A stretch of DNA of 35,769 nt from Ectocarpus siliculosus (taxonomy: Eukaryota; Sar; Phaeophyceae; Ectocarpales; Ectocarpaceae). Position numbers and translations under genes: made by a program. This document shows, one piece after another, positions 10,566 through 21,174 of the stretch (positions are counted from its first letter, which is position 1; each line of letters opens with the position of its first letter). The stretch covers positions 1,434,222-1,469,990 of the forward strand of contig FN649730.1 in the NCBI GenBank assembly GCA_000310025.1. The letters run 5' to 3'. Under the pieces are notes generated by a model. It searched no databases. It was not told where the DNA came from and was given only the letters and a program-made list of their open reading frames with translations.

Positions 10566-11648
10566 GTGTCCTCGTGTGCGCCAGCAGTTATTTCGCGGTT
10601 CGATTATCTCTGCAAGCATGGAATTCTGGCCGAGTTGGACGTGTTTGGTGGCACTTGAAATCCCACCTTGATTTCGTCGTGGATGAGCAGGTGGGGGCAT
10701 GGTTGTTTTGAACACATGGGTGTGAGTGCCATCAAAGGAGTATGGCGAGACAGACTTGTTTGCGGTGGCGGTTCTCTGAAGGAGATCTCAGCTCTCATAG
10801 TTTCCCACGATGAGAGCAAAATTTAGACACCTGTTTCTTTCTCTATCCGTGGTGAAAATCTTGCAAGGGCATGGTAACTATGTCCGCCTTGGGGGCCACA
10901 TTCAAATCGCCCTGCATGCCTATATGGCCACGCTTTCAAAGTGTAGGGAAGCGATGATGTGATGAAGCCAACGCATACGCGCAACTGCTGCCGCCTAGCT
11001 GACCGGGCTTTCTCGCACGACAAAGCGATGTTATGCAGGACCCGCCGCGGCGGCAATGCCTCGCCGGGCGCTCTTGCCATGCTCTACGGCATAACCCGAA
11101 AGCGCTTGCATCATCGTCTGTTGAGGCTTGACTCTCCGCTTTCGCGCTCTTCGTTTAGCCGAAACCCAGAGTGGCACACTGCGTTTTTCCCGCTAGCAAA
11201 AGGGTAGCGGGGAATCCCATCGCTCTGCTCTGCCCAGCCCTGGCTGCCACGCGTAAGTCGAACCAAAAATAAGGCCTCACCACCAATCGCTAGAACGATG
11301 TGTAACATTTCGCCATGGTAAAACACTGAAGATCGCCTCCCCCAAGAACGGCGAGCTTTCGGCCGCCGTCCTCCCAATACCACGAAATACTACGTTGTCC
11401 GACGATGAAAAGCTTTGGAGATGAAGGATTGAATTCCCCGGGCACTACGATCAGAACTACCTTGGTCTACGAAACACACAGACAGTCCTAATCAAGCGCG
11501 AGAAATTTCGCAGTCAGCCTGTCTCGATGTACAATCTCACGTGTGCAATCTGAAAGAGTCATTATGAAATCAAGTGAACTTCGTATTGTCTAGCTGCTGT
11601 CTCACAAGTGTATCTCGGGGAAGTCCCATCAACAATCGAGCGCGAGAA
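10566..11648. other. Convergent intergenic region, PPR / IspF
   Basis: This ~1.1-kb stretch lies between the PPR stop codon (plus) and the IspF stop codon (minus) and should contain both 3' UTRs. Short open frames occur on both strands but I see no domain, splice logic or repeat structure that would support a gene. Confidence 0.5.
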
Positions 11649-14397
11649 TCACGGGACTTTCTCCAGCAAGACCACGACGTGGCAGGCCATCGCTCGCCCT
11701 TCCCCCACGGAGTCCACCTTCTCGTGGGTCCTCGCCTTGACGTTCACGCGCCCGAGAGACGTGCGCAGCAGCCGCACGATGTTGTCTCGCATCAACGGCT
11801 TGATGTCCATCACCTGGACCCCGGCCGTTTGATTTTTGGCACGCAACGCGGAAAGGGAAAACGCTTTAACAAGGTGGCGATTCGTTGAACGCTGCCGCTC
11901 TGTGCGTGTTGCGTTGGCTCGGGTCATCAGCTTGATGCTCATCACTTGGGATTGAATCATATGCAGGCATAGCGCTCCTCGTTTGCGGCACATGACCCAT
12001 GGCGAAAACCCGGCGTCGGTTGTGGTTGGTTCTCGAAGCGCGCGGTAGGCAAAATTGTGAACTAATTCCAAGACCTCCGACAGCAGCCCCGCATCCAATG
12101 GGCAGCATGCCACCGCTCAACAACATAGCCGCCTATACAGGTCGATTTTTTTGTGCTTGAGCTTACGGACGAAACACAGCCAACCGCGAAAAACGACGAA
12201 GACAGGTAGGATTTGATCTGTCGGGACATTAGTAACATGAAACGTGACCAAACGCCGGCATCAAAGTTCCGTCCGGACAAGTCGTTTGATTTTTTACCCC
12301 TGTCGCCGCACAAGTCGCACTGGCTTGGCTTCCCCATCAAGGTGAAAATTCACACGGTCTAGACAATGTCAAGCTTGAAATCATGTCCTCAGAAAGGTTG
12401 GATTTCCGCAAGAAAGACGGGTTTCGAATGGTCACGGGTCGGTCCACGTGAGCAACAGGTCAGCAGCAGCAGGAGAGGCGGCGACGAGTGTACGATGAAG
12501 GAAAGAAAAGAACAGAAATAAACATTTTGCACGTACCTTCGGTTTCTGAAGGATCAGCGTAACGTCGACGTTACCCACTCGGAACCCCCTTTGATTCGGC
12601 GGCGGCGGCAGCAGCAGTAACAGCAGGTATGTTTATGTTCAACGGCGATGGCAACAAAGGCGACGAAAAAAAGCAGGAGGGTGAGTAGGGACGGGGAGGC
12701 TGGTGATCCAAAGACACAAAGTACTACAGAGTGGATATATTCTTTCGAGCTGGGAAGATATGAATCGTGCACATTCAAACATGCCGATACGGATATTGTT
12801 TGTAAGCGCCAAAGGCAAACGGCGTAACGAGCTTGACGAGCCCGGGTACGATTCGAACGCCGACGACAAAACACCCAAGGCCTTGGAACATGAGCACCAC
12901 ACAACCATATACAAAAGCCCGTGTCTGCTGGCAAGGTTTGGGGGGGGGGATGAAACGACACCTCCGTTGCAGTACAACACCATACCCCGGCCTGCTGCCC
13001 AACATGCTCCACGCATCAACGCGCACAACGAAAGCAAGAACTCACGAAACGCGACTCGGCGAACGGAAACAGGAGACCGTCTACAGATCGGTCCTTGGGA
13101 GTGCACAAGGATAGATGAAGCGTACCTTTCGTCCATCCTTCGGTAGGCCTCCTCCATGAAAATACTCGAGTCAGCGCCAGACCAATCCGGGTCGTTGTCG
13201 GGGAAAAGTTGACCGATGTCTGGTAACCCAAGAGCGCCTGTATCGGGGACGATGGCAAAACACCAAAGGGGTATTAACCGTTCGGTTTAGGCATGTACCA
13301 AAGAGAGATACAGTAAAGAACATGTCGCCTCGTCAAGTACATCGCTGGCAACACAACGACATTTGTGTTCCGTGACACAAGGGAAACACTTCTGCAGGCA
13401 CCTGTAAGACCAAACTCCTCAACATTCACCCCTGTACCTTTCACGGGGTCAGACCTTCGCGTCGTCGACAGGGCACATGCAGCCCCGTTCCACCCATCGA
13501 GCCTTCCACACATACGTACCGTTCGCTATACATGCAAAAGATAGCCACCCCACAAACGATACTACGGTCCAACCAGTTTTCCTGCTATAAAAAGCGTCCT
13601 TAAGCCGGGAAAGTGTCCTTAAGGTGAATACCCCTCCGTATGTTGTACATTCTGCGAGCCACCATGGCTGAAAAAAAGTTGTCCTTAACCAAGGGAGGTT
13701 CCTCAATCTTGGTGTCCTTACGCGAGGCACGACTGTACTACCTAGCAAACCACCCACAATACGACAACACACCCACAATACAACACCATACCACGCCCGA
13801 CGACAGCTGTTGTGGAAGCCAAAAAAATTCCCCCGGGGGGGTGTGATCTTGCGTTGCATGCCGCACCCCCGACCTGTCGTGCAGCCTCTCACCCAAGATG
13901 GCATCTACGACGCTGTGGTAGATCACGTCCCCGTCCGAGTGCGCGTCGGCGCCGAGCTCGTACGGAATGTTGACCCCTCCGATGACGAGCTCCTTCCCCT
14001 CAACCAAGCGGTGGATATCGAACCCGTGGCCAATCAGCATGGCGGGTTCCTGTGGTACAAGATTGGTTTGCGATGGCGTGCGGGCACGCACAAGATCCGC
14101 GTTATTTCCGCCACAGAGGTGAGTCGATGCGTGCGATGGAAGACACTCCGGAAAAAAGATAACTTTACGTATCGAGGCATGTAACCAACGTACCAACCTA
14201 CCAAAGGAGCATCCCATCAGCCGCAAACCGCTTCACGATGATTCGGTCACCTCCAAGTCCGGTGCACTCATGGAAGGAGCCCTGCCGGCTCGCCCTCCCC
14301 CTCGCGCGGGTGCTCCTCTCCTCGCCGACAGCAGTGGTGCGCGGTGTTGCCTCCCCCTGCCGAAAATCCGCGGATTGTTCGATGCAAAAGAGACGAC
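11649..14397 (-). CDS. ispF: 2-C-methyl-D-erythritol 2,4-cyclodiphosphate synthase, probably plastidial
   Basis: IspF converts CDP-methylerythritol 2-phosphate to the cyclic diphosphate in the MEP isoprenoid pathway, which in algae is in the plastid. Minus-strand exons: tentative 14397-14251, then 14049-13893, 13237-13126, 12588-12537, 11813-11649. Phases agree (0/1/2/0). From the Met at 14040 the enzyme core is 158 aa, the bacterial length. GHGFDIHRL supplies the metal ligands Asp8 and His10, and DVIYHS supplies His42, at the same numbering as E. coli. [16 protein letters not shown], the Ser/Glu loop, [17 protein letters not shown] and [16 protein letters not shown] follow. The tentative first exon is open, Arg/Ala/Gly-rich ([15 protein letters not shown]) and joins in phase 0 through GTGACC...CACAG; it suits a transit peptide but has an ATG only near its 3' end (14271). 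That ATG would give a 7-residue leader with no targeting signal, so a further upstream exon is likely. Confidence 0.93.
11921..11950 (-). pseudogene. Decayed partial copy of the start of IspF's last exon
   Basis: On the minus strand CCCAAGTGATGAGCATCAAG then CTGATGACCCGAG closely resembles the real acceptor and exon start 120 bases downstream (TCCAGGTGATGGACATCAAG then CCGTTGATGCGAG). The copy has a three-base deletion and an altered acceptor and lies inside intron 3. I read it as a relic of a small local duplication. Confidence 0.5.
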
Positions 14398-15920
14398 CTC
14401 GTGTCAACACCATCAGGGGGGTAGTTCTCAACCGCCCATGCAAAAGCTTATGGGCCCGAACGTGGTCAGTTCTTTCCTGCGGGTGTGTATGGGCAACGGG
14501 GTACGGTTTCGGCCAGTTCTTGGGGGAAATCGCTGTTTGTCTCGACACAGACCGGCAAACGCCGGAAACCGGGTTTGAGGGCTAATCCTAAGGTTTCCGG
14601 ACTTTAGATAACCGCACCGGCCTCTGCCGCCAGAGAAAGGAAGCTAACCACATCTTTCTTTTTTGAAACCGCCACTTTCCTCGCCGCGACGATAAAGGTT
14701 ATACAGCTCGTTCGAGGGTGAGAGTCGGCCTCGAAGACCTGTCAATATCTTGGGTGCACGACGGCCGACAACAGCTCATTTGAGCTTCCGCGCGCGCGCG
14801 AGAGAGAGAGAGCGATACGCGATATGAGCGCACTGTTGGTTTTCGAACGCATTCTCACAGATCTCAGCGTGATCAAGCATCACCGATGATGCGTCGACTA
14901 CTGCTGTAGGTGAGTACATCAAAGCTCAACGCTGAAACCAAGATACCTCCCGTGATGCAACGCCGACGGGGGGCGCCCATGCGCCTCTGTCAATGTTAGG
15001 CAAGGGTGCATTGGCTGCAAACACGGCATCACTGAGCACAAACTCTCAATCAACAAGCTCCAGCAGCAATGCAGCTCGATGGCCCACCAGTGCAAGGAGA
15101 AACCAGTCACAGATGGACATCTTGTGCAATCGCGGATAGGTGTCGTGGTTCAGTAAAGAACAAGTAACCGGCGAGACTACTGTGAGGTAAACTCAAACTT
15201 GCAGCGTAAACAGACCTGAGGACCGGCATTTTGCCATAACAATCTACGAGCTACCGTTTCCGCTCATCGGTACATCTGCAGAATATACAACCTTGACCCG
15301 GAGGCAAGGAAATTGAACAGGGTCGGGTTGGCAACAGGACTACCTACAGCATGCAGCGGCTCGAGAGCCGGACATACCTCTGGGGTATCATGAGCGCATA
15401 CCAACGTCTGTGATCAATTTGAACGTGTCGGTTCATCACCTGCTGAAGGAAGCTGCCGCCAAATGTTGGTGCCCAGGCACAACAAAAGCGGAAGCATGGC
15501 CAATGCTAGCCAGCGCCACGAGAATTGCTGCAACGCCCATCCTTCTGCACGTGTGTAGCGGCGGTGGTGGATCGATCCGTGGACCGATCAACCCCATGGG
15601 GGGATTTGCAGTGGGTGCCTAGCAAAACCAAAAACATTCCGCGGAGCCCCGCGGTGGGATCTCGCGAGAACACGAGCGAGCGAGGCAAACCCTGGTAGCC
15701 TGCTTTCCGACGACAGCGCAGCACCTGCAACGGAAACACAGAGAAACCTGAAGGGTTGATATCAACGCTTGTGTTGAAAAGGAACGGCGAAAGCTTTGTA
15801 GAGTTGCAACCCGAGGACAGTGCTCCACACAGCCCGCGAAGAACAGCAGAGAGGGCTATCGAGCTCAGCACCTGGACGTTCACAACAACCGCACCCTACC
15901 TCCACAGCAGGTAGATAAAA
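14398..15920. promoter_or_regulatory. Divergent intergenic region, IspF / proteasome beta-2
   Basis: These ~1.5 kb separate the 5' ends of IspF (minus) and the proteasome gene (plus) and should contain both promoters, and probably the first IspF exon. An alternating (CG)n(AG)n tract lies at 14789-14812. I recognise no coding sequence in the remainder; the short open frames have no family signature. Confidence 0.4.
14789..14812. repeat. (CG)n(AG)n simple repeat
   Basis: CG dinucleotides run directly into AG dinucleotides in the region between two divergent genes. GA-rich tracts are common in core promoters of many eukaryotes; a role here is only a possibility. Confidence 0.8.
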
Positions 15921-18900
15921 ATGTCGGAGCTCAGCAACGTGGCGGGAGCAGGGCAGAGCGTCCCCGCCGACCTTCGAGAGGAGGTCCTGTCCGCCTCGAC
16001 AACAAACGCCGGAGGAGGCGGGTTCGACTTCGAAAATCACCACCGCAACGCCCGCATCGCGGCAGAGCTCGCCAAGTCGGGCAAGGAGGGGACCTTGCCC
16101 CGCGCAAAGCTCACGGGAACGACGATCTGCGGGTGCATCTACAAGGGAGGCGTTGTCCTGGGCGCGGACACGCGCGCGACCGGCGGGACGGAGGTCGTGG
16201 ACAAGAACTGCGAGAAAATCCACTACCTGGCGCCGAACATCTACTGCTGCGGCGCCGGCACCGCCGCCGACACGGAGAAGACTACCGAGATGATTTCGGG
16301 CCAGGTACGTGTAAATCGATCGATGCGGCTGTGTGTCTGTGGGGTGCATCGTGAGTTGTGCGTGTGCAAGGCGTTATGGCTGTTTCTGCTGAGCGTTTCC
16401 ATGAGCTGGCATGATGGTGCAGTAATATCTCACCGTGGCTTGTTGTTACCCAGGTAGGTATGTTTGGTCGACCGCAAAATGCAAAATGCCAGTGATTTCC
16501 GCAGAGGGAGGACAGGCATACCGCCGTACATGTAGGTGACACAAGATATCACGCCCCCTGGACCGATTTTCGAAGTCGATTTCTCCACAGCAGATATAGT
16601 AACAGCGCCGAAAACAGCGGCATCGAACCCGCCTTTTCGGTAGGTTTCCGAAAACTTATCGTTTCAATCATGCATCCTCTTCGTCGTGGAGTAATCGAGC
16701 TTTGAAAATCGGTTCAGGGTGTGGTATCTTGTGTCACCGACAGCACGCCTGCACAGTGTACTATTTATGCGTGGGGTTCGGCGCTGTCAACGGGTGCACT
16801 GATCCGACCTCATCACGGAAATGTTAGCGGCCAGGCAAAAACTGCCCGCGGAACCCTGGTGCAATCGTGAACACCTTGTCTATGTAAGAATACACCAATA
16901 ATATTATCACAGCACATAGAAAATAACGTACTTGCTGGCCGCTTAATGCTCAGGTTTCGCGCCGTGCGCAGATAACTGCAGTTGTTCAAGAGTACACCAA
17001 TATTCAAGCATCACAGCGCACAGAAAATGATTCCTGGTACTGCTGACGGCTGATGCCCAGGCTGTGCGCCGTGGGCAGATGACGATAGCAGTAGTAGGTA
17101 GCGCGGGACATGCTCTGACGGCTATACATCATCACTTCCAAATCACCGTAAAGTCTCGTTTCCTGGACCCCGCGTTGGTGGTCCCACTGACCCTCTCGCG
17201 TACGCTTGTGCAATTCTGTATTCGCCCTTGGGACAGCTGGACTTGCTGCGTCTGTCCACGGGGACCCAGTCTCGAGTCGTGACCGCGTGCACCATGCTCA
17301 AGCGCATGCTCTTCCGCTACCAGGTAAAAGCGGTGGATGTTGATTCGTCGAAGCGGGTTCTCATTATTGGATTTTTTCCCCCCTTCCCTTGTAACATCGT
17401 TGCCTTGCCTTGTCTTTCTTCTGTATTTCGTTCTTTGCCATGACATTTGCGGAGTCCTGTGCAAACTTGTTGAAATCTGCAAGCACGGCCTGGTGACGAC
17501 GGAAACATGAATGTTGGACCGCCACCTTACATGACATTACTGATCTCTACGACACAGTGAACCACTTCCTCCCCCGCTTCAAGACCAAAAGAGTCTATAC
17601 ATTCCCTTGCGCGACCTCTCTCCTCCCCTGTTGCTCCATGTTATCCGTACACCCACACACGCATTGTCCCCGCCTGCTCTCTGTTTACCTTGCGCTGTGT
17701 AGGGGTACGTGTCGGCAGCGCTAGTCCTGGGCGGCGTTGACGTGACGGGGCCGCACTTGTACAACATCTACCCCCACGGTAGCTCGGACAAGCTGCCATA
17801 TCTCACCATGGGGTCGGGATCGCTCGCAGCCATGTCGGTAAGCACCTTTCGGTGGGTGGGTGGGAGTGGCGGGGGTATCGTTCGCCTCAACGTTCGCAAG
17901 TGTTTCTAAGATAGCAGTACTCTCGTGATCAAGAACAGTCGACGTTAGCTTCGGATTTGCGTGCGTGCTATTTTGCGAAGCGCTCGTGGCACCGTCGAAT
18001 AAGTCGACAATGTTGCAAGGCATTTGATGACGAGCGAGAGAAAGAAAGTTGTTGTTAGAACAGCAGTACATTTCTGGATATATGTGTTTTCTGTTTTTCA
18101 TGAGCAAAAGACGATCCGTTGACTGAGAAGGTTCAAGATTGCTACTTCTGCTATCAACATCGCACGTTTATTTTGCTCTAACAAGTGGATGGACAATAAC
18201 CGATGGGCTTGCTTTGTTTGCCTCGATAGTCGTCTACGAAGGCATTTTTTGTGCTCTATTTTTGGTGTGTTGCGTATCCCTTTTTCGTTTTGAAGTTAGG
18301 CTTTAACTCGGCCGATGTTGGTGCGGTGGAATTGACAACATCATCGCAACTCGGATAAACATGAAGTTGTCACCTCAGATAAACATAAAGCTATGCATAT
18401 TATCATGAAGTATTCGTACAAGTAGTGACTACCGCTGGAGAACATCCAATTTCTGGTGGTGTCCTCTCCCTCGACCGACCATCCTCTCGTGCATCGCGCT
18501 TGCAAAAACGAACGCCTCAGGTGTTCGAAACAGGGTTTAAGGAGGACATGGAGGAGGCAGAGGCGGTGGAGCTCGTGAAGCAGGCCATCATGGCGGGCGT
18601 GTTCAACGATCTTGGCTCGGGTAGCAACGTGGACGTAACGGTCATTAGGCCCGGGGGGGAGACCGCCATGTGAGATGACCCGGTGCTTTGTTCTTGCCGT
18701 TTGTGCACTCTGGAGTGTTTGTTTCTTTGCGTTTTTTTTGTTTTCTTTCTGCTACACGACAAAATTATATCGCTTTTCTGCCATAAAACTCAAAACTGGT
18801 TCCGCCGCGACCGTGACCACTCGGTTGGGCATTGTCTTCGTCTTTGTAGCGCAGTGTTGACTCTCTTTTAATTTTGCGAAAACATACAGAATCACCCCCA

Positions 18901-19639
18901 TTGAAGCCACCCTGTACCACCCCCTTGTCTCCTTGTCCACCGCAGCTTCCGGGGGTTGGAAAAGCCGAACGAGGTGTCGGAGCTCAGGAAGACGGTGGAG
19001 CGCCCGGCGGCGATCAAGGTGAGAAAAGAAGGTGGTTACAACATCTTGTTGGCGTTGTGTTTCAACTCCGTCTGACCTTGCTGCCTCTGTGGCGCTTCCA
19101 GATTCTTGTTTGTTTTTTTTTGTCACGAGGGCAAGTTTCACCCTGTTTTCAGCCTGGAAGTTCCGCGTTATTGTAATTCCCACGCAGGAGCTCAACACGG
19201 GAGTTGCGGTTATTTGTGGCGGGGGCACATTAGGCCCGTGAGTTTTCCCGCCAGCCCGAAAGACACACGTGCCACTCGTTGCTGCCGGCATGGTACACCC
19301 ATACGAACCTGGTTTTATCTCCTCTCTGACCCTGACTATCGGATTCCTTGCTGTGCAACTGAAAACCTTCCCTTTTATATAAAACGTACAGCAGCTGCCG
19401 CTTTGGAATTGAAAGTCGACACCCCGGGCTGTATGCTGGTGCACGCATCCAACTCTCGCAGCATGTCCTGAGATTGTCAAGCGCGTGATGCCCTCACCGG
19501 CCTGACCCACTTCCCCGACCCCTACCTTGTCATTTTTTTCCAGGTACCGAAGGGGGCAACCGAGATCCTAGCGTCCAAGTTCCAGCCGCTGTCGTCTCTG
19601 GTTACCGTGGAAGACGCGCCGCAGCCCATGGAAATCTAG
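15921..19639 (+). CDS. PSMB7: 20S proteasome subunit beta-2 (PSMB7/PUP1 type)
   Basis: This is the catalytic beta subunit with trypsin-like activity in the 20S core. Exons: 15921-16304, 17237-17323, 17703-17837, 18521-18669, 18946-19018, 19544-19639; all borders are GT-AG, phases match and the total is 307 aa. A 66-residue propeptide precedes KLTGTTICG; the mature N-terminal nucleophile is Thr67. Asp83 (GADTRAT) and Lys99 (NCEKIHYL) sit exactly at mature positions 17 and 33, so the active site is complete. Other landmarks are [64 protein letters not shown] and [12 protein letters not shown]. The C-terminal arm (about 60 residues) keeps a recognisable PxKGATEIL strand but is divergent, as this tail usually is. 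The start context is AAAATGT. The propeptide is longer than in animals. Confidence 0.97.
16665..16745. repeat. Dispersed repeat copy 2 (matches 4550-4640)
   Basis: Second copy of the repeat in nicastrin intron 2, here inside intron 1 of the proteasome gene. The shared blocks (CTTCGTCGT, TGGAGTAA, GAGCTTTGAAAATCGGTTCAG, GTGTGGTATCT, ACCGACAG) keep their order and orientation relative to the plus strand. Confidence 0.7.
16886..17081. repeat. Imperfect tandem duplication in proteasome intron 1
   Basis: About 16886-16971 and 16988-17081 are two diverged copies. Both contain AnTACACCAATAnT, ATCACAGCnCAnAGAAAAT, a GCTG.CnGCTnATGC block, CAGG, then GCGCCGTGnGCAGAT. Neither is coding. Confidence 0.6.
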
Positions 19640-21174
19640 TGTGATATTTTTTGTTGTTGTTTGTTTTCTCGGTGACGACCATGCGTCCTGGGGGGGGGCG
19701 GGGGGCTAGGTCCCACATCGCTTCAGAGGAGCAAGCTAATACTGCTCCACACTGTTGCCGTAGATGGGTGATAGGGTGGGTGGCGTCGCAACGGTGGTGT
19801 TCGCCATTTTTTCTGGGTTCTCACTTTTTGTGGAGGCTCGCGGTTTGTCGATGCTGGGCAAGGCCACCGAGACAGCAGGCACGATGTCGATCGTTGTTTC
19901 GTTGGCGATCAAGAGCTGAGGGAGTGTTGCCGGCGCTTTGATGGTTGAGTTGTCGCTCTCCCAAGACGGGTCTCGGTTTGCGGGATAGGATTGATTCCCT
20001 TTGTCGGAAAAACGTCCGCTTCGTTCCATCCTTGCTTTGTTTTGGCAAGGTGTGGCCGGGATAATACGATCGGAATCCAGAAACCAACCAATCCAAAGAA
20101 GTTTCGCTTTTTGACGCTCTCAGCGAACGGAACCGTGTTCTGCGGCAGCAACACAAATAGTGACTGCTAAGGCGACGTCGTCCAGGAATTGATGGACGAA
20201 ATGACGTCAATCAAGTTGTGGCACGTTTCTCGTCGACGAAAGACTAGACACCAACGATTGAACCGAGGAAGGAACAAACAGGGTGAATTTGTCTAATCAC
20301 CAAGCAAGGCCGCGTGAAGAGGCAACCTGTCTTGTAGGGTGAAATTGAATCAGTGCTCGCTCGCGCACAAGGGGTGTCACATGCTCGTTATTAATACTGT
20401 GTGACGAAGGCCCCGCTCTAGAGAACGATGTGGGTACGTCATGGTAAGCAGCTGTTTCCTCTCTATCTAATTGACGCGATGGGGGTCACCAGCTGTGAGA
20501 AAATCGTCGTAGTGTTCGACCAAACGTCGTTGTCGAAGTGCCTTTTTCGTGACGCTGTTCGGTCATCAACTTGCAACAAGGCATGTCGCGTCTACGGTAG
20601 ACGCGCATGTCCGAGCGATACGCTTACTGCTGTGTTTAATGAAGGACGTCGCAATCTCTGTCCTATAACGACCTCAGCCTTTCCAAACACATTGGAGAAA
20701 TTCCGAACTTCCAACCACACTGCTGTGTGCATCTGAAAAGAAAGGCGGTTCGACTACTTGTACAGTAACTATAGATGTACTGTACTCAAGCAGGGGAGGG
20801 CCTTTTGAACCCTAGGCCGATACGTGGGTGTTTTCGTGCTGTATGTAGCGTGGTTGTTTACGTGTTTATTTGGATACGAGTGCTGAACAGCAGTTGCCGA
20901 ATCAGGATGTACACAACAACCCTACCGTGTATATTATAAGATAATGGATTGCTGGTTGTTGGGGGCACCGCAGAATTTAGCAAAAGAGACCTCCAGTATT
21001 CACGGTGCCCCTTGGGATGTTCCGCATTCGCACGATTGCGCCGCACCACCGCACAGCATCACAGCATCACTGCTACACTCGCTGGGGCTGCTGTAGGTGC
21101 AGTACACTACACTGCCTCTCTTGCGGGCTGCCTCCAGCTACCGCCATTTGGATCCCTCCCAGTGCCTAGGTACG
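19640..21174. other. Intergenic region, proteasome beta-2 to SAAL1-like gene
   Basis: The two flanking genes point the same way, so this holds the proteasome 3' UTR and the promoter of the next gene. Several frames of 80-130 codons are open on the minus strand between 19736 and 20210, but they lack a recognisable domain and splice logic, and I do not call them. No repeat structure stands out. Confidence 0.4.

Noticed and set aside
9993-10715. 240-residue minus-strand frame opposite the PPR exon
   Set aside because: It is antisense to the high-GC PPR exon; the plus frame has clear repeats and this one has no domain.
12820-12870. Second T-arm-like string (CGATTCGAACG)
   Set aside because: No cloverleaf can be formed; it lies in an IspF intron.
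19736-20210. Minus-strand frames of about 97-129 codons downstream of the proteasome gene
   Set aside because: They could be coding by length, but there is no domain, no splice partner and no codon pattern to support them.
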